Of a stretch of 64,000 nt of DNA, positions 43,933 to 52,708 are shown one piece after another. The position numbers and the translations under genes are program-made. The notes beneath the pieces were generated by a model that saw only the letters and a program-made list of their open reading frames with translations, had not been told where the DNA came from and made no database searches. How positions within the stretch are numbered: position 1 is the first letter of the stretch; each line of letters opens with the position of its first letter. This DNA is from Streptomyces flavotricini. Its GTDB lineage: Bacteria; Actinomycetota; Actinomycetes; Streptomycetales; Streptomycetaceae. The DNA lies in NCBI RefSeq assembly GCF_020639365.1, contig NZ_JAINUL010000001.1, positions 5,157,431 to 5,221,430 of the forward strand, in the 5' to 3' direction.

Positions 43933-44799
43933 TCAGCGAGACACCTTTCGGCGGCGCCGGACGAGGGCGTGGCCGGCCGCTCCCACCGCGGCCAGAGCGG
44001 CGGCGCCGAGCAGCCAGGGAGCCTTCTGGGGTGCGACCGCCGGGTCCTGGCAGCCGGGTGAGGCTGCGGTCACCCGATAGCGAGCCCAGATCTTTGCCGG
44101 CTTGCCCTCCTCCTTCCAGTGCACGGTGTAGAGGCCGGGTTGCGCATCGCACCGGATCCGGACCGTGGCGGTCACCCTCTTGTCGCCGTGCATCACCACC
44201 GGCCTCGTGAAGCCCGGAGACGACAGCTTGACCATCCCGTCGCCTCCCATCTCCAGCCCATCCTCGGCCTTCAACTGCCCCCCGGCCGGAACGGTCCGCA
44301 CGTCCCAGGGCGACGCCGGCCACTCGGTGTCCGCGGGATACCGCTCTTCCTGGGATTCCGGCTGCCGCTGGGCAACCTGCCGCGCGCACTGCGCCCGCTC
44401 CGCTGCGTCGGCCAGCGCCACCCTGACGCTGCCCCACAGCCGGTCGATCGCGGGGCCGTTCTCATAGCCGAGTGGCGAGCCGAACCTCACCTCGTAGGAA
44501 CCCGGTGCGGCCGTGCACGAGACCGTCACCACCGCCACCAGGAGGCTTTCATCCATCCGCAAAGTGCCGTCGGCAGCGAAGGCCGGAGAGGTCACCCGTA
44601 CGCCGTTGAACGCGTCACCGGAAACCCGGGCCTCGGTGGTGACGCTGACCCGTTCACCGGGCCGGACAGCCAGCTCTGTACCGCTGGGCACAGGCCGCGG
44701 CGGATCCGCGCGAGGAGCCGCTAACGCGCTGCCCGTCCCTCCTGGCAGCAACAACATCAGCGCTGCGATGGCACCTATCCTCTTCGGTTTCATAACCAT
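43933..44799 (-). CDS. Secreted, C-terminally anchored protein of unknown function
   Basis: The 288-residue protein has a signal peptide (RIGAIAALMLLLPGGTGSALAAP). Two similar beta-rich domains follow: LAVRPGERVSVTTEARVSGD with SPAFAADGTLRMDESLLVAV, then LEMGGDGMVKLSSPGFTRPV with MHGDKRVTATVRIRCDAQPG. Each ends with a cysteine strand and PG-Y, suggesting a duplicated Ig-like unit. The C-terminus carries a membrane anchor (PWLLGAAALAAVGAAGHALV) and RRRRKVSR. There is no sortase motif. The protein would sit on the outer face of the membrane. The family is not recognised by name. Confidence 0.75.
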   Translation of the reverse strand: MVMKPKRIGAIAALMLLLPGGTGSALAAPRADPPRPVPSGTELAVRPGERVSVTTEARVSGDAFNGVRVTSPAFAADGTLRMDESLLVAVVTVSCTAAPGSYEVRFGSPLGYENGPAIDRLWGSVRVALADAAERAQCARQVAQRQPESQEERYPADTEWPASPWDVRTVPAGGQLKAEDGLEMGGDGMVKLSSPGFTRPVVMHGDKRVTATVRIRCDAQPGLYTVHWKEEGKPAKIWARYRVTAASPGCQDPAVAPQKAPWLLGAAALAAVGAAGHALVRRRRKVSR

Positions 44800-44904
44800 T
44801 TGAACCCATTTCTTGTCGATGACCGGGACCGGCAGTGACCCGCCAATCGACCGGGGGAGGCGAGCCGGCCGACCCGCTCAGGCGCGGTGTGATCCCATGC
44901 AGAA

Positions 44905-45076
44905 TTTTCCAGCCCTCCGGGCGCCGCCGGTGGGTGATCGAGCGGACCATGTCCTGGCTGACCGGCTACCGCCGGCTCAACCACCGCTACGAACGCGATC
45001 CCCGCAACTACCTGGCCTTCCTCAGACTTGCCTCAGCCATTGCTGCTACAAACGACTCGTCCGCCTCACCACATAG
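44905..45076 (+). pseudogene. IS5-family transposase C-terminal relic
   Basis: In one frame the bases read RRRWVIERTMSWLTGYRRLN, HRYERDPRNYLAFLRLASAI, the C-terminal DDE region with the catalytic Glu of IS5-type transposases. In another frame the ending CCYKRLVRLTT follows, so a frameshift separates the last 12 residues. The N-terminal four-fifths of the gene is missing. This is a different IS5 member from the element at 11458-12343. Confidence 0.75.
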
Positions 45077-45311
45077 GACACGGTCTTTAGGCGCCATTGA
45101 TCCCCTTGCCGCACGGCGGGAACCAGCCATCGGGCGCTCAAAGGGCATGAAACCCAGTGTCTCTCGCACCCCAACTGGTCTAGCGTTTGCAGGTCGTTGG
45201 AATGATCAAGGTCTCCGCGGGGCCGGTCGGTCGGCGATCAGAGCCTGTCTTACGCACCGCAGGAACGTTCGACCTTAAATGAAATAGGTCACGAAACGGG
45301 GAGAAGTCGTT

Positions 45312-45839
45312 ATGCGCAAGTACCGCCATTCGCCTCTCGGGGTAATAGCGGCAATATCTGCCGTTATTTTATGCCTGACAACTCCCCAGGCTGTCGCAGT
45401 CTCGGGTCCCGGTCAACCTCGGGTTCTGGCGTCTGCAAGTGAATCCACCAAGGAAATCGCCAGGGAGAATGCCGCTGCAGTGGCGCGTGGGGCCAACGTC
45501 TGCGGGCCTAGTTACAACCTTGCATCTGCGGACCCCCTGCCTTTTGGAGTGGCGCCGGCGCAGCGCAAGGGGGTTTTGTTCAACTACACAACGGCTGACA
45601 ACAAGACCGCCTGCGCGATATTTGACAACAACACTGGCCTCAAGACTTACATGGAACTCAAGTCTTGCCCGGGCACCGATACGAATAGCAGTAAATGCAG
45701 CAAGGATGCCGGATACTTTCTCGAGTATGCGGGCCCTACATATACGAGCACGAGTGGTCCCAGGGGAACCTGTTGGGTCCACAAGGCATGGATGGCGCTC
45801 CTCATCGACGATGCCATCACGTACGGTTTCGTCTGCTAG
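45312..45839 (+). CDS. Small secreted protein with paired cysteines
   Basis: The 175-residue protein starts at ATG 45312, with GGGGAGAAG upstream. It has a signal peptide (VIAAISAVILCLTTPQAVAV), then a helical part and a beta-rich C-terminal half with about six cysteines (NVCGPSYNL, TACAIFDN, KSCPGTD, KCSKDAG, TCWVHKAW, FVC) likely to form disulfides. The gene contains a TTA codon within the signal peptide (ATT TTA TGC), so it may depend on the bldA tRNA and be expressed late in growth. The function is unknown. It precedes a lipoprotein gene and the large nuclease-type gene on the same strand. Confidence 0.75.
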   Translation: MRKYRHSPLGVIAAISAVILCLTTPQAVAVSGPGQPRVLASASESTKEIARENAAAVARGANVCGPSYNLASADPLPFGVAPAQRKGVLFNYTTADNKTACAIFDNNTGLKTYMELKSCPGTDTNSSKCSKDAGYFLEYAGPTYTSTSGPRGTCWVHKAWMALLIDDAITYGFVC

Positions 45840-45917
45840 TTGACCCTCTGTGCGGGCTGAGAAAATCTGGTTCCGCTGGCGAATCTGCCAAACTTGGGAT
45901 CGAGGAAGGAAATTGGG

Positions 45918-46571
45918 ATGCGTTCTCTGCAGGTGCCAGTGCGGGTAGGTTTAGCCGTTGGTGTTTCGGTTCTCACTGGAGCGTTTGTCGTCTCCTGCGG
46001 AGAACGGACCCAGCTCTCGTCGGGTAGTCAGGCATCTGTCCCAGCGCGAGGTGTGGCTCAGCCCGGATCCCAGTCTCCTTCACCCTCTTCGTCCTCAAGT
46101 TCCGGCCGGCCGTGTACTCCTCCGACACCGCCCACTCCGCTCGGCTGGGCGCCGCGTTCCGAGGCGGAACGCAAGGCTCACGAGGAGGTCGATCACTATC
46201 GGCAAGAGCTCGCGCGGCAGCTCGACCCGGAAGGGGTCAACCAGCCAAATGGCCCGCGAGAGCCCGAGCCGGATCTGGGCAAGCCGGTCTCCATCGAAGG
46301 TGACGTCGCAGCGTACGCTCCACACCGAGGGTCGGACGGTTCATCCTTGGTGGTCCCTGTGAAGATCACCAACTGTGGCGCGGCGAGGGCCTTTTACAAG
46401 GTGACGATTACTGTGACCGGTAAAGACTTCCAGGGAAGTGCGAACTTCGAGACTGCCGTGACCGGTGTGTATGCCGGCACCACGTGGCCCACAGAGGTCA
46501 CAGTACGCGATTCAGGTAACCCGGCTCCGGATCAGCCTCGGGTGAAAATATCGGTCACGCGAAATGAGTAA
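45918..46571 (+). CDS. Lipoprotein of unknown function
   Basis: The 217-residue protein starts at ATG 45918. The signal sequence ends in a lipobox (LTGAFVVSCG), so Cys is probably lipid-modified. A Ser/Pro-rich linker (SQSPSPSSSSSSGRPCTPPT) leads to a helical region (RSEAERKAHEEVDHYRQELA). A C-terminal beta-sandwich-like domain follows (SSLVVPVKITNCGAARAFYK, TITVTGKDFQGSANF), like a FxLYD/Ig-like domain. It lies 78 bases after the secreted-protein gene and is on the strand of the large nuclease-type gene. Confidence 0.75.
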   Translation: MRSLQVPVRVGLAVGVSVLTGAFVVSCGERTQLSSGSQASVPARGVAQPGSQSPSPSSSSSSGRPCTPPTPPTPLGWAPRSEAERKAHEEVDHYRQELARQLDPEGVNQPNGPREPEPDLGKPVSIEGDVAAYAPHRGSDGSSLVVPVKITNCGAARAFYKVTITVTGKDFQGSANFETAVTGVYAGTTWPTEVTVRDSGNPAPDQPRVKISVTRNE

Positions 46572-46960
46572 CCCCTGCGTGTGGCGAAACCAATGGATTT
46601 CCGGGCCTCAAGTGTGGACAGCTCGCCTCCGCCCGTGAACTCCATGGGAGAGGCCTGGAGGCTGGGGGGGTGCCCCACCGTGCTGTGGTTCGCGCATAGA
46701 GGAGGACAGTCAGAAAGTGTTTTCTGCTGAATTTGCTTGAGGTCGGTGAAAGCACTGTCGACTGTTGAAAATTTTGCTCCAGCGATGTGACGTCAGAATC
46801 TTTCTGAAATAGATCTTGACGCAGTGTCATGAAACGTCGGGCGGGGGGCTCGACGGGACAAGCCTCTTGTGTATGGGCAGGCACTGTCGCTCTGCGACTC
46901 CTGGCCGATGAGGGGACATGGTGAGCCCTCTGCTCCCTACATGCGAGGGAAGCCCTACTT
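46572..46960. other. 389-bp upstream region of the large secreted protein gene
   Basis: This AT-richer gap should hold the promoter of the 46961 gene. No gene is seen. GAGGGA lies 12 bases before GTG 46961. Confidence 0.4.
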
Positions 46961-49900
46961 GTGAAACGTATTTCCGGATCGCGGGTTCCTGCAGCGATTG
47001 TCTGCAGCGCCACGATGATCGCCGGGCTCTTACAGGGCCACGCCTGGGCCAGTCCCAGCTCTCCCGTACATTCCGGGCCGGGCGACGACTCGAGCCAGCT
47101 GTCCCAAGTTGCACCCGCCGAGCGGGAGAAGATCCTCGGCAAGGGATGGAAGACCTCGACAGACCGCGCATGGGCCACCAGCGGTGACCAGGACGGCTTC
47201 CACGTCCTGGTCGCCGATCAGAAAGCCGGCTACAGCTGGCGCACGGTAGCCACTCTCGCCGAGCCCGGCTTCGACGCGGACATGTGGATCGGCAACGCCT
47301 GCATCACCGGCTCGGGCAGGCGCGCGGTCGTCGCATACGCCCCGCGTACCTTCACCAACAAGCCCGAGTTAATGGCGCGGGGCGCGTTTACCGCGGTGGT
47401 GGACCTGGATTCCGGGTCCGTTACCAAACTGGACCGGCAGGCCTCGCTGGCCTACTTCAGCCCTGGCTGCGGCACCGGGGAGACGGCCGTCCTCACCCAG
47501 GCGGGCGGCGAGACGAAGAACCAGACCCGTCTGCTGACCGTGGACGTTGCCGCCGCGAAAGTCAGTCAGACCATCGAACTAGCCGGTCAGGTAACCTCAG
47601 CGATTCCGGTCGGTAAGGACATCGTGGCGGCGGACGCTGCCCGTATCACGAAGATCGACGAGCAAGGTCGCCGAACCGCCATCGCCCATACCACGCAGGT
47701 GCCATTCCAGCTCAAGGCCGACGCCGAAGGCGGCCTCGTCTACATGGACCGCCCTGAGGGCTCCAAGAACGAAGGTGAAGTCAAGCGCATCACCGCAGGC
47801 GACATCGCCCGCGGCGACGCAGCCAAGACACAGCAGGCCCTGCTTGCCCGCGGTGCGCTGACGAAGATGGATCTGACGAGCAGTGCCAGCGGCGCCGTCT
47901 TCATCACTGGTGACACCAAGGCTGCACAGCCGCTGCCCAAGACGGTCCAGCGCCGCCCGGAAGTCCCCAAGGAATCTCAGGCCACCACAGGCGGCAAGGC
48001 GCTGATCACCAGGGTCGACGCGGGCGGCGAGAGCGATCCGCGCCAGCAGCCCGACCTCGCGGCACAGTCGAAGAAGATCAGCCTAAGGGTTCTCGCCACG
48101 GGCAACGATGCGAACTTCACCGTTATCCCGACTGCACCCGCCGCGAAGGCCACTGTAGGTACTACGTCTCCCTCTCCAGCGCTGCCCGGCCCACGGACAG
48201 CCGCCCCGTCCGGACAGAAATCGTCGGCCCAGTCCGCAGCGATGTCATCCTCGCCAGCCGAAGACGAGCGCTACTGCTCCGTTGCTCGCAACGATCCGGC
48301 CAAGCAGGCCATGCAGCCCAAACCCCGGCAGGTGGAGTGGGCTGTTGATCAGATCATCAACGGGACCCTGGACAAGAACGTCTCGCGGCCGGCGAACTGG
48401 AAGAACCTGGGCATGGCCGCCTACCAGCCTCAAACGCTTTTCCCGAGGCTCGGGCTCAATGGCGGCGGCCGGATACCCGCGCAGGTGCTGCTGGGCATCA
48501 CCGCGCAGGAGTCCAACATGTGGCAGGCATCCCGCGTGGTGGTGCCCGGTGTCACCGGCAACCCGCTAATCGGGAACTACTACGGGATCAAGTACGCGGC
48601 GAGCGGCCAGCAAACCGACCCCTGGGGCATCAACTGGTCTGAGGCCGACTGCGGATACGGAATCACCCAGATCACTGACGGCATGCGCATGCACGGCAAG
48701 GAGAAGCCGGGCGAGCAATCCCTGACCACACTGCAGCAGGAGGCCGCAGCGCTCGACTACACCGCAAACATCGCCGCCGGCCAGCGGGTCCTGGCCGACA
48801 AGTGGAATGTCACCAACCAGGACGGGCTGATCGTCAACAACGGTGATCCCAAGTATCTCGAGAACTGGTTCTTCGCCCTCTGGGCCTACAACTCCGGCTA
48901 TTACCCCAAGGCCGCGGCCGGGAACAACGGCGGGCTGTGGGGCGTGGGCTTCACCAACAACCCGGCCAACCCGCTGTGGAAGGCCAATAGAGCCCCCTTC
49001 CTCGAAGGACCGGTCTCCGGGTCCAACGACTACTCGCACGCCAAGCACCCCCAGGACTGGCCCTACCAGGAGAAGGTCCTCGGTTGGGCAGCCCGCCCCC
49101 TCTCGGCATTGGAGTCGCCCGGCACAATGGTCGCAGGCTTCCGACCCGCCTGGTGGAACACCGACGCACTGAAGACCAAAGTCAAGCCGGCCGAGAGTCT
49201 GTTCTGCAGCGCCGTGAACAGCTGTGACCCCAGCAAGATCGGCCCGGACGACCAGAATAAGCCTGGGCTCGGCGCCTGCAACCGCGACGACCTCAAATGC
49301 TGGTGGAACCAGCCGGTCAAGTGGAAAGAGTGCGCCCTCGGGGAGTGTGGCAACGAAGTCATACGCTTCAACGACACATACAAGGAAGAAGCGGACGGCA
49401 CCGCCTACCCGCCCAACTGCACCACCCAAGGCCTGCCCGCCAACGCCCTCATCGTGGATGACGTTCCCGACGGTACCCCCGTCTCACGGCCGGGCTGCAC
49501 CCAGCCCAAGGCCAACAGTGGAACGTTCTCCCTGGACTTCGCCACACCAAGCGCAAGAATCGACTTCCAGCAGCTTGGCGCCGGCTACGGCGGCCACTTC
49601 TGGTTCGCGCATACCAGGAATGGCGACGAGGCCGGAAACCGTATGAAAGTCACGGGGACGTGGCAGGTAACAAATCAGCCGATGGGACAGCGTGAGGTTT
49701 TCGTGCACGTGCCCGACCATGGGGCGCAAGAGCCGCAGGCCGCGTATGAAATTGAGACACGCTGGGGAACTCAGACCAAGACGATAGACCAAAAGGGATC
49801 TGGTAACCGATGGGTTTCCCTTGGGTACTATGATTTTGGCGACAGATTGGCGGTGCGACTGTCAACTACGAGACAGAACGCCACGGGGGACCTCGACCTG

Positions 49901-51316
49901 GCATACGATGCAGTGGCGTTCGCTCCAAGCAGCTATAGCCCCCTGCCGCAGATAGCTCTACCGGAGCCCAACCCGGACTCCCTTCCGGACTTTTCATACG
50001 ACATTCCGGAGGAATACGATTCCAGTGGCCCTCAGCTGCGCGGTTCAGGCTCTTCAGCTCCGCGGTGCCAGAGCCCGAATTTGCAGGGGAAGTACACCTG
50101 CACTCAGGTTGTGGACCCGGGTTCCTATACGCCGCCCAATTCTACAAAATTCCTCAGCCCCTCGGCAGCCAACGCATGGAGCCCACTCATTCCGCGTTGC
50201 GCGACAACCTCTAAACCGTACAGCGTGACGCGATTCGATGCCTGCTATAAGCGAGATATTCTCATCCAAGCTTGGTATCGGAACAACGGCACGTCGACCC
50301 TCATGGGAACGGTGTCGTTCCACCTTCTGCAAGAAATAAAAATTCCCCGCCGTTCAGCAGAAGGCGGAGGGGGCTTCTCGAATGGATTCAACACAAAAGT
50401 CACTTTGGAGCTTTTCGACGTACAAGGCACAATAGATAGAATCTCGGCAACCAATCTAGAAACCTCCTGCACTGTCGCCGTCTGCAACAACTCGACGTTC
50501 GCGAATTGGCCCGAAGGGGGTACATGGTTCGGCCTCACCGATCGACACAAAGCCAGTGCATCTGCCCTCATTCAATGGACAAATGGAGCAATCGATGCGG
50601 TTAATTTCTTCGACCTGAACGCATCGGTGAATTTCACAATTCCGGGATACAAGCCGGATGACATCGAAGGGGCCAAATGGCAAACCGTGCCACTGGGGCA
50701 GATCCGGTGCGACAGCAGAATGTCTACGGCACCCGCGTGTGTCATGTCTGGCCATAAGCCGGTTTGGAAGCTGGATGACCAACGCTATCCAGTAGCCGCC
50801 GCCTATTACTGGCTACTCCGCGAGAAACTCGCTTCCCATCCTGGAAGCCGCATGGAAAAGTCACCGCTACACCGAGAAGCCGACGGGCCGACTGCCACCG
50901 AAAATCGACGGCGGGTTTGCGATCGAGGTGTGGCGGCGAATCTTGAACCATGGTCCGCCCACCCGGATGCCCTCGGCGACTCAAGGGGGATTCAGTGCGA
51001 TGAATTCCCATTTGCCCGAACCAGGGAAAGTGGCGGCCAGATTTACACGAACGGAAAGCCGTGCGTGCAACTGTTCGCTAAGCCCGTGAACGGCAAATGG
51101 ATGCTCAACGCGGACGGTCGCTACGCTCTACCGTCCGGTGCCACCTGGCCTCAAATATGTGGCCGCGCGGCCATCCCTGGCATTCAGAACGAAGCCGCTG
51201 GCTCCGACCTCGGAAACTTCTACCTGGCAAACCGCATGCTGCACGACGACGGATTCTACTTCGAGTCGCCTCGATATGAGGGATGCAGCACGACTCAAGT
51301 CTGTACCATCCCGTAA
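46961..51316 (+). CDS. Giant secreted protein: propeller, lytic-transglycosylase-like, golvesin-like and NucA/NucB-like nuclease regions
   Basis: The 1451-residue protein starts at GTG 46961. It has a signal peptide (VPAAIVCSATMIAGLLQGHA) and a beta-propeller-like region (about 50-330). After a Ser/Pro/Ala linker, a transglycosylase-like domain (about 440-720) carries LLGITAQESNMWQASR (candidate catalytic Glu) and ADCGYGITQITDGMRMHG. A golvesin-like domain (about 855-990) has GHFWFAHTRNG and NRWVSLGYYDFGDRLAVRLS. The C-terminus has IQCDEFPFARTRESGG (about 1344-1360), close to the NucA/NucB nuclease motif DEYPFAST-EGG. TTA codons occur at residue 24 (47030) and near 47368, implying bldA control. 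From about 49,640 the DNA becomes visibly richer in A and T and in rare codons. I infer a cell-wall-crossing nuclease toxin; a SUKH-family gene faces it downstream. Confidence 0.8.
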   Translation: MKRISGSRVPAAIVCSATMIAGLLQGHAWASPSSPVHSGPGDDSSQLSQVAPAEREKILGKGWKTSTDRAWATSGDQDGFHVLVADQKAGYSWRTVATLAEPGFDADMWIGNACITGSGRRAVVAYAPRTFTNKPELMARGAFTAVVDLDSGSVTKLDRQASLAYFSPGCGTGETAVLTQAGGETKNQTRLLTVDVAAAKVSQTIELAGQVTSAIPVGKDIVAADAARITKIDEQGRRTAIAHTTQVPFQLKADAEGGLVYMDRPEGSKNEGEVKRITAGDIARGDAAKTQQALLARGALTKMDLTSSASGAVFITGDTKAAQPLPKTVQRRPEVPKESQATTGGKALITRVDAGGESDPRQQPDLAAQSKKISLRVLATGNDANFTVIPTAPAAKATVGTTSPSPALPGPRTAAPSGQKSSAQSAAMSSSPAEDERYCSVARNDPAKQAMQPKPRQVEWAVDQIINGTLDKNVSRPANWKNLGMAAYQPQTLFPRLGLNGGGRIPAQVLLGITAQESNMWQASRVVVPGVTGNPLIGNYYGIKYAASGQQTDPWGINWSEADCGYGITQITDGMRMHGKEKPGEQSLTTLQQEAAALDYTANIAAGQRVLADKWNVTNQDGLIVNNGDPKYLENWFFALWAYNSGYYPKAAAGNNGGLWGVGFTNNPANPLWKANRAPFLEGPVSGSNDYSHAKHPQDWPYQEKVLGWAARPLSALESPGTMVAGFRPAWWNTDALKTKVKPAESLFCSAVNSCDPSKIGPDDQNKPGLGACNRDDLKCWWNQPVKWKECALGECGNEVIRFNDTYKEEADGTAYPPNCTTQGLPANALIVDDVPDGTPVSRPGCTQPKANSGTFSLDFATPSARIDFQQLGAGYGGHFWFAHTRNGDEAGNRMKVTGTWQVTNQPMGQREVFVHVPDHGAQEPQAAYEIETRWGTQTKTIDQKGSGNRWVSLGYYDFGDRLAVRLSTTRQNATGDLDLAYDAVAFAPSSYSPLPQIALPEPNPDSLPDFSYDIPEEYDSSGPQLRGSGSSAPRCQSPNLQGKYTCTQVVDPGSYTPPNSTKFLSPSAANAWSPLIPRCATTSKPYSVTRFDACYKRDILIQAWYRNNGTSTLMGTVSFHLLQEIKIPRRSAEGGGGFSNGFNTKVTLELFDVQGTIDRISATNLETSCTVAVCNNSTFANWPEGGTWFGLTDRHKASASALIQWTNGAIDAVNFFDLNASVNFTIPGYKPDDIEGAKWQTVPLGQIRCDSRMSTAPACVMSGHKPVWKLDDQRYPVAAAYYWLLREKLASHPGSRMEKSPLHREADGPTATENRRRVCDRGVAANLEPWSAHPDALGDSRGIQCDEFPFARTRESGGQIYTNGKPCVQLFAKPVNGKWMLNADGRYALPSGATWPQICGRAAIPGIQNEAAGSDLGNFYLANRMLHDDGFYFESPRYEGCSTTQVCTIP

Positions 51317-51329
51317 GGGGATTTGATTA

Positions 51330-51359
51330 CTGGGGGCGCGTCAGTCGACGCGCCCCCAG
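51330..51359 (+). terminator. Terminator between nuclease-type gene and SUKH gene
   Basis: CTGGGGGCGCGTC, loop AGTC, GACGCGCCCCCAG is a perfect 13-bp stem followed by a T-containing tail. It lies between the two convergent genes and could serve both. Confidence 0.88.
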
Positions 51360-51431
51360 CTAGCTTTCTACGCTTGTTATTTATCTACCAAGATCTTTTG
51401 GGTTGCCGATGCTTTGGTAGGTAGTGAACGG

Positions 51432-52031
51432 CTAAGAAAATTGCGGATCATACCACTCGATGGTCAGTTCGCCGGGCCGCACTCGCGGCTTTAACCCTCC
51501 GGCAGTTCCGTGACCCCTGGCGGAAGAATTTATTTCACTTAGCATGCTCCGCAAGGAGGGCCATTTCGGCTGGTACTGCAAGCGCCCGTCGTCATAGGCA
51601 AGTACGGAACCGAGCAATGGGCCGGTACGATTGTCTAGAAACAATTGACCTCCAGCCGAGTCGCTGGCAATGGGTAGCCAATCTGAATGACAGGTAAGGC
51701 CGTAATTATCCACTAGCGTACCTCGTCGACGCTCGTATTCTATATCCTCCAGCATGACGGTGCGACCAATCAAAATTTGATCGACACTCTTGAGAGAGTA
51801 CCCCCCGGGGAGATAGGCAGAAGGCGCGCCGCCGCGCGTGACAGGGGGGGCTCCATTGTGGCAGCAGAGAAGCGAGGGCAAGTCTGGATGGATGAAATGT
51901 CCAATTTCGCCAAGCCTCTCGATCTCGCTCTCACTAGCAGGGGGGTTTAGGGAGAGGAGCGTTCCTGGGGCATTTGCTTCTAGCCAAGTGTGAAACATTT
52001 CCCATTCCTCGGCCATTGATAGAATCTGCAT
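51432..52031 (-). CDS. SMI1/KNR4 (SUKH) family protein, candidate immunity protein
   Basis: The 199-residue protein has the SUKH layout: an N-terminal helix (WEMFHTWLEANAPGTLLSLN), then NPPASESEIERLGEIGHFIH, PDLPSLLCCHNGAP (the conserved L-xx-NG-), SDWLPIASDSAGGQLFLDNR (the WLPIA-D-GG--LF/LD signature) and a closing helix. ATG 52031 is used. SUKH proteins are well-known immunity proteins against secreted nuclease toxins, and the convergent gene encodes a large secreted protein with a NucA/NucB-like C-terminus. Its base composition is also AT-richer than flanking genes, as is the 3' part of that gene. Pairing is inferred from position and family. Confidence 0.82.
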   Translation of the reverse strand: MQILSMAEEWEMFHTWLEANAPGTLLSLNPPASESEIERLGEIGHFIHPDLPSLLCCHNGAPPVTRGGAPSAYLPGGYSLKSVDQILIGRTVMLEDIEYERRRGTLVDNYGLTCHSDWLPIASDSAGGQLFLDNRTGPLLGSVLAYDDGRLQYQPKWPSLRSMLSEINSSARGHGTAGGLKPRVRPGELTIEWYDPQFS

Positions 52032-52258
52032 TGAAGGCTCCTTGCTGAGGTTGATTTCCGTCACCCTGTGGCATTTTTCGCTTTTCGCCCACAAGTTGGC
52101 AAATTAGATTGATGGGGTCTTGCCCTCAACATACTGGCTCTGTTCACGAAGTTTCGGTTCTGGCTCACTTTCCGTGGAGGGCTGACTGAGCGTGATGTCG
52201 GTGGTGTGTGGTGGGATGGCCGGACTCTGCTGTCTTGACCCGCTGGGAGACCGCGCTG

Positions 52259-52534
52259 ATGCCCGTGTACTCGTCTCTGACCCACGCCCTGGCCGCGGCC
52301 TTGGTCGATGTCCTGTGGTTCATCGAGGGCAGTGAAGACGAGCAGATGGATCCGGACGACGCCGTCAAGGTCCTGGAGGGTGTCGCCCACCTGGTCAGCC
52401 AGCTGTCGGGCGACCAACGGAGCGAACTGATAGGTCTGCTTGAGACGATGGCCGAAGCCGAGTCCGACCCCGCACGGCGGGAGTTCCTGGAAGGGTTTCC
52501 TGAAGGCTTCGGCCTCGTTGATGAGGCGGTCTGA
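52259..52534 (+). CDS. Small acidic helical protein
   Basis: The 91-residue protein starts at ATG 52259 (a longer frame from 52208 exists). It is acidic and helical: SSLTHALAAALVDVLWFIEG, DAVKVLEGVAHLVSQLSGDQ, RSELIGLLETMAEAESDPAR. It resembles short hypothetical proteins often found beside SUKH or immunity-type genes in Streptomyces, but I cannot name the family. Confidence 0.6.
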   Translation: MPVYSSLTHALAAALVDVLWFIEGSEDEQMDPDDAVKVLEGVAHLVSQLSGDQRSELIGLLETMAEAESDPARREFLEGFPEGFGLVDEAV

Positions 52535-52544
52535 CCTGCGCATC

Positions 52545-52700
52545 ACGAGTAGAGCAGGACACGCTTGCGGAGAAGACGAAAGCCGGCCCGGCCGAACATG
52601 TGCTGTTGGGCTGGTCGGCGGTGAGGGGTGAGGAGAGGACGGCGAGGTGTTTGACGCCGAGGTCGACTCCCACGGTCCCGGCTGCGGCCTGGCGACGCGT
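52545..52700 (-). pseudogene. TnpB (IS200/IS605 OrfB) fragment
   Basis: The minus strand reads AAGTVGVDLGVKHLAVLSSP, then LTADQPNST. VGVDLGVKxLAVLS is the RuvC-I motif of TnpB RNA-guided nucleases of IS200/IS605 elements. Only about 45 residues are recognisable. The rest of TnpB, TnpA and the element ends are missing. Confidence 0.65.
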
Positions 52701-52708
52701 GGGGGAAC

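Noticed and set aside
30000..45000. CRISPR array or Cas genes
   Set aside because: No regularly spaced repeats and no Cas-like proteins were found in this or any other part of the window.
52138..52190. IS6/IS6100-like end (GGCTCTGTTCACG...)
   Set aside because: Only the first nine bases resemble the end of such elements, and no transposase or matching partner end is present.
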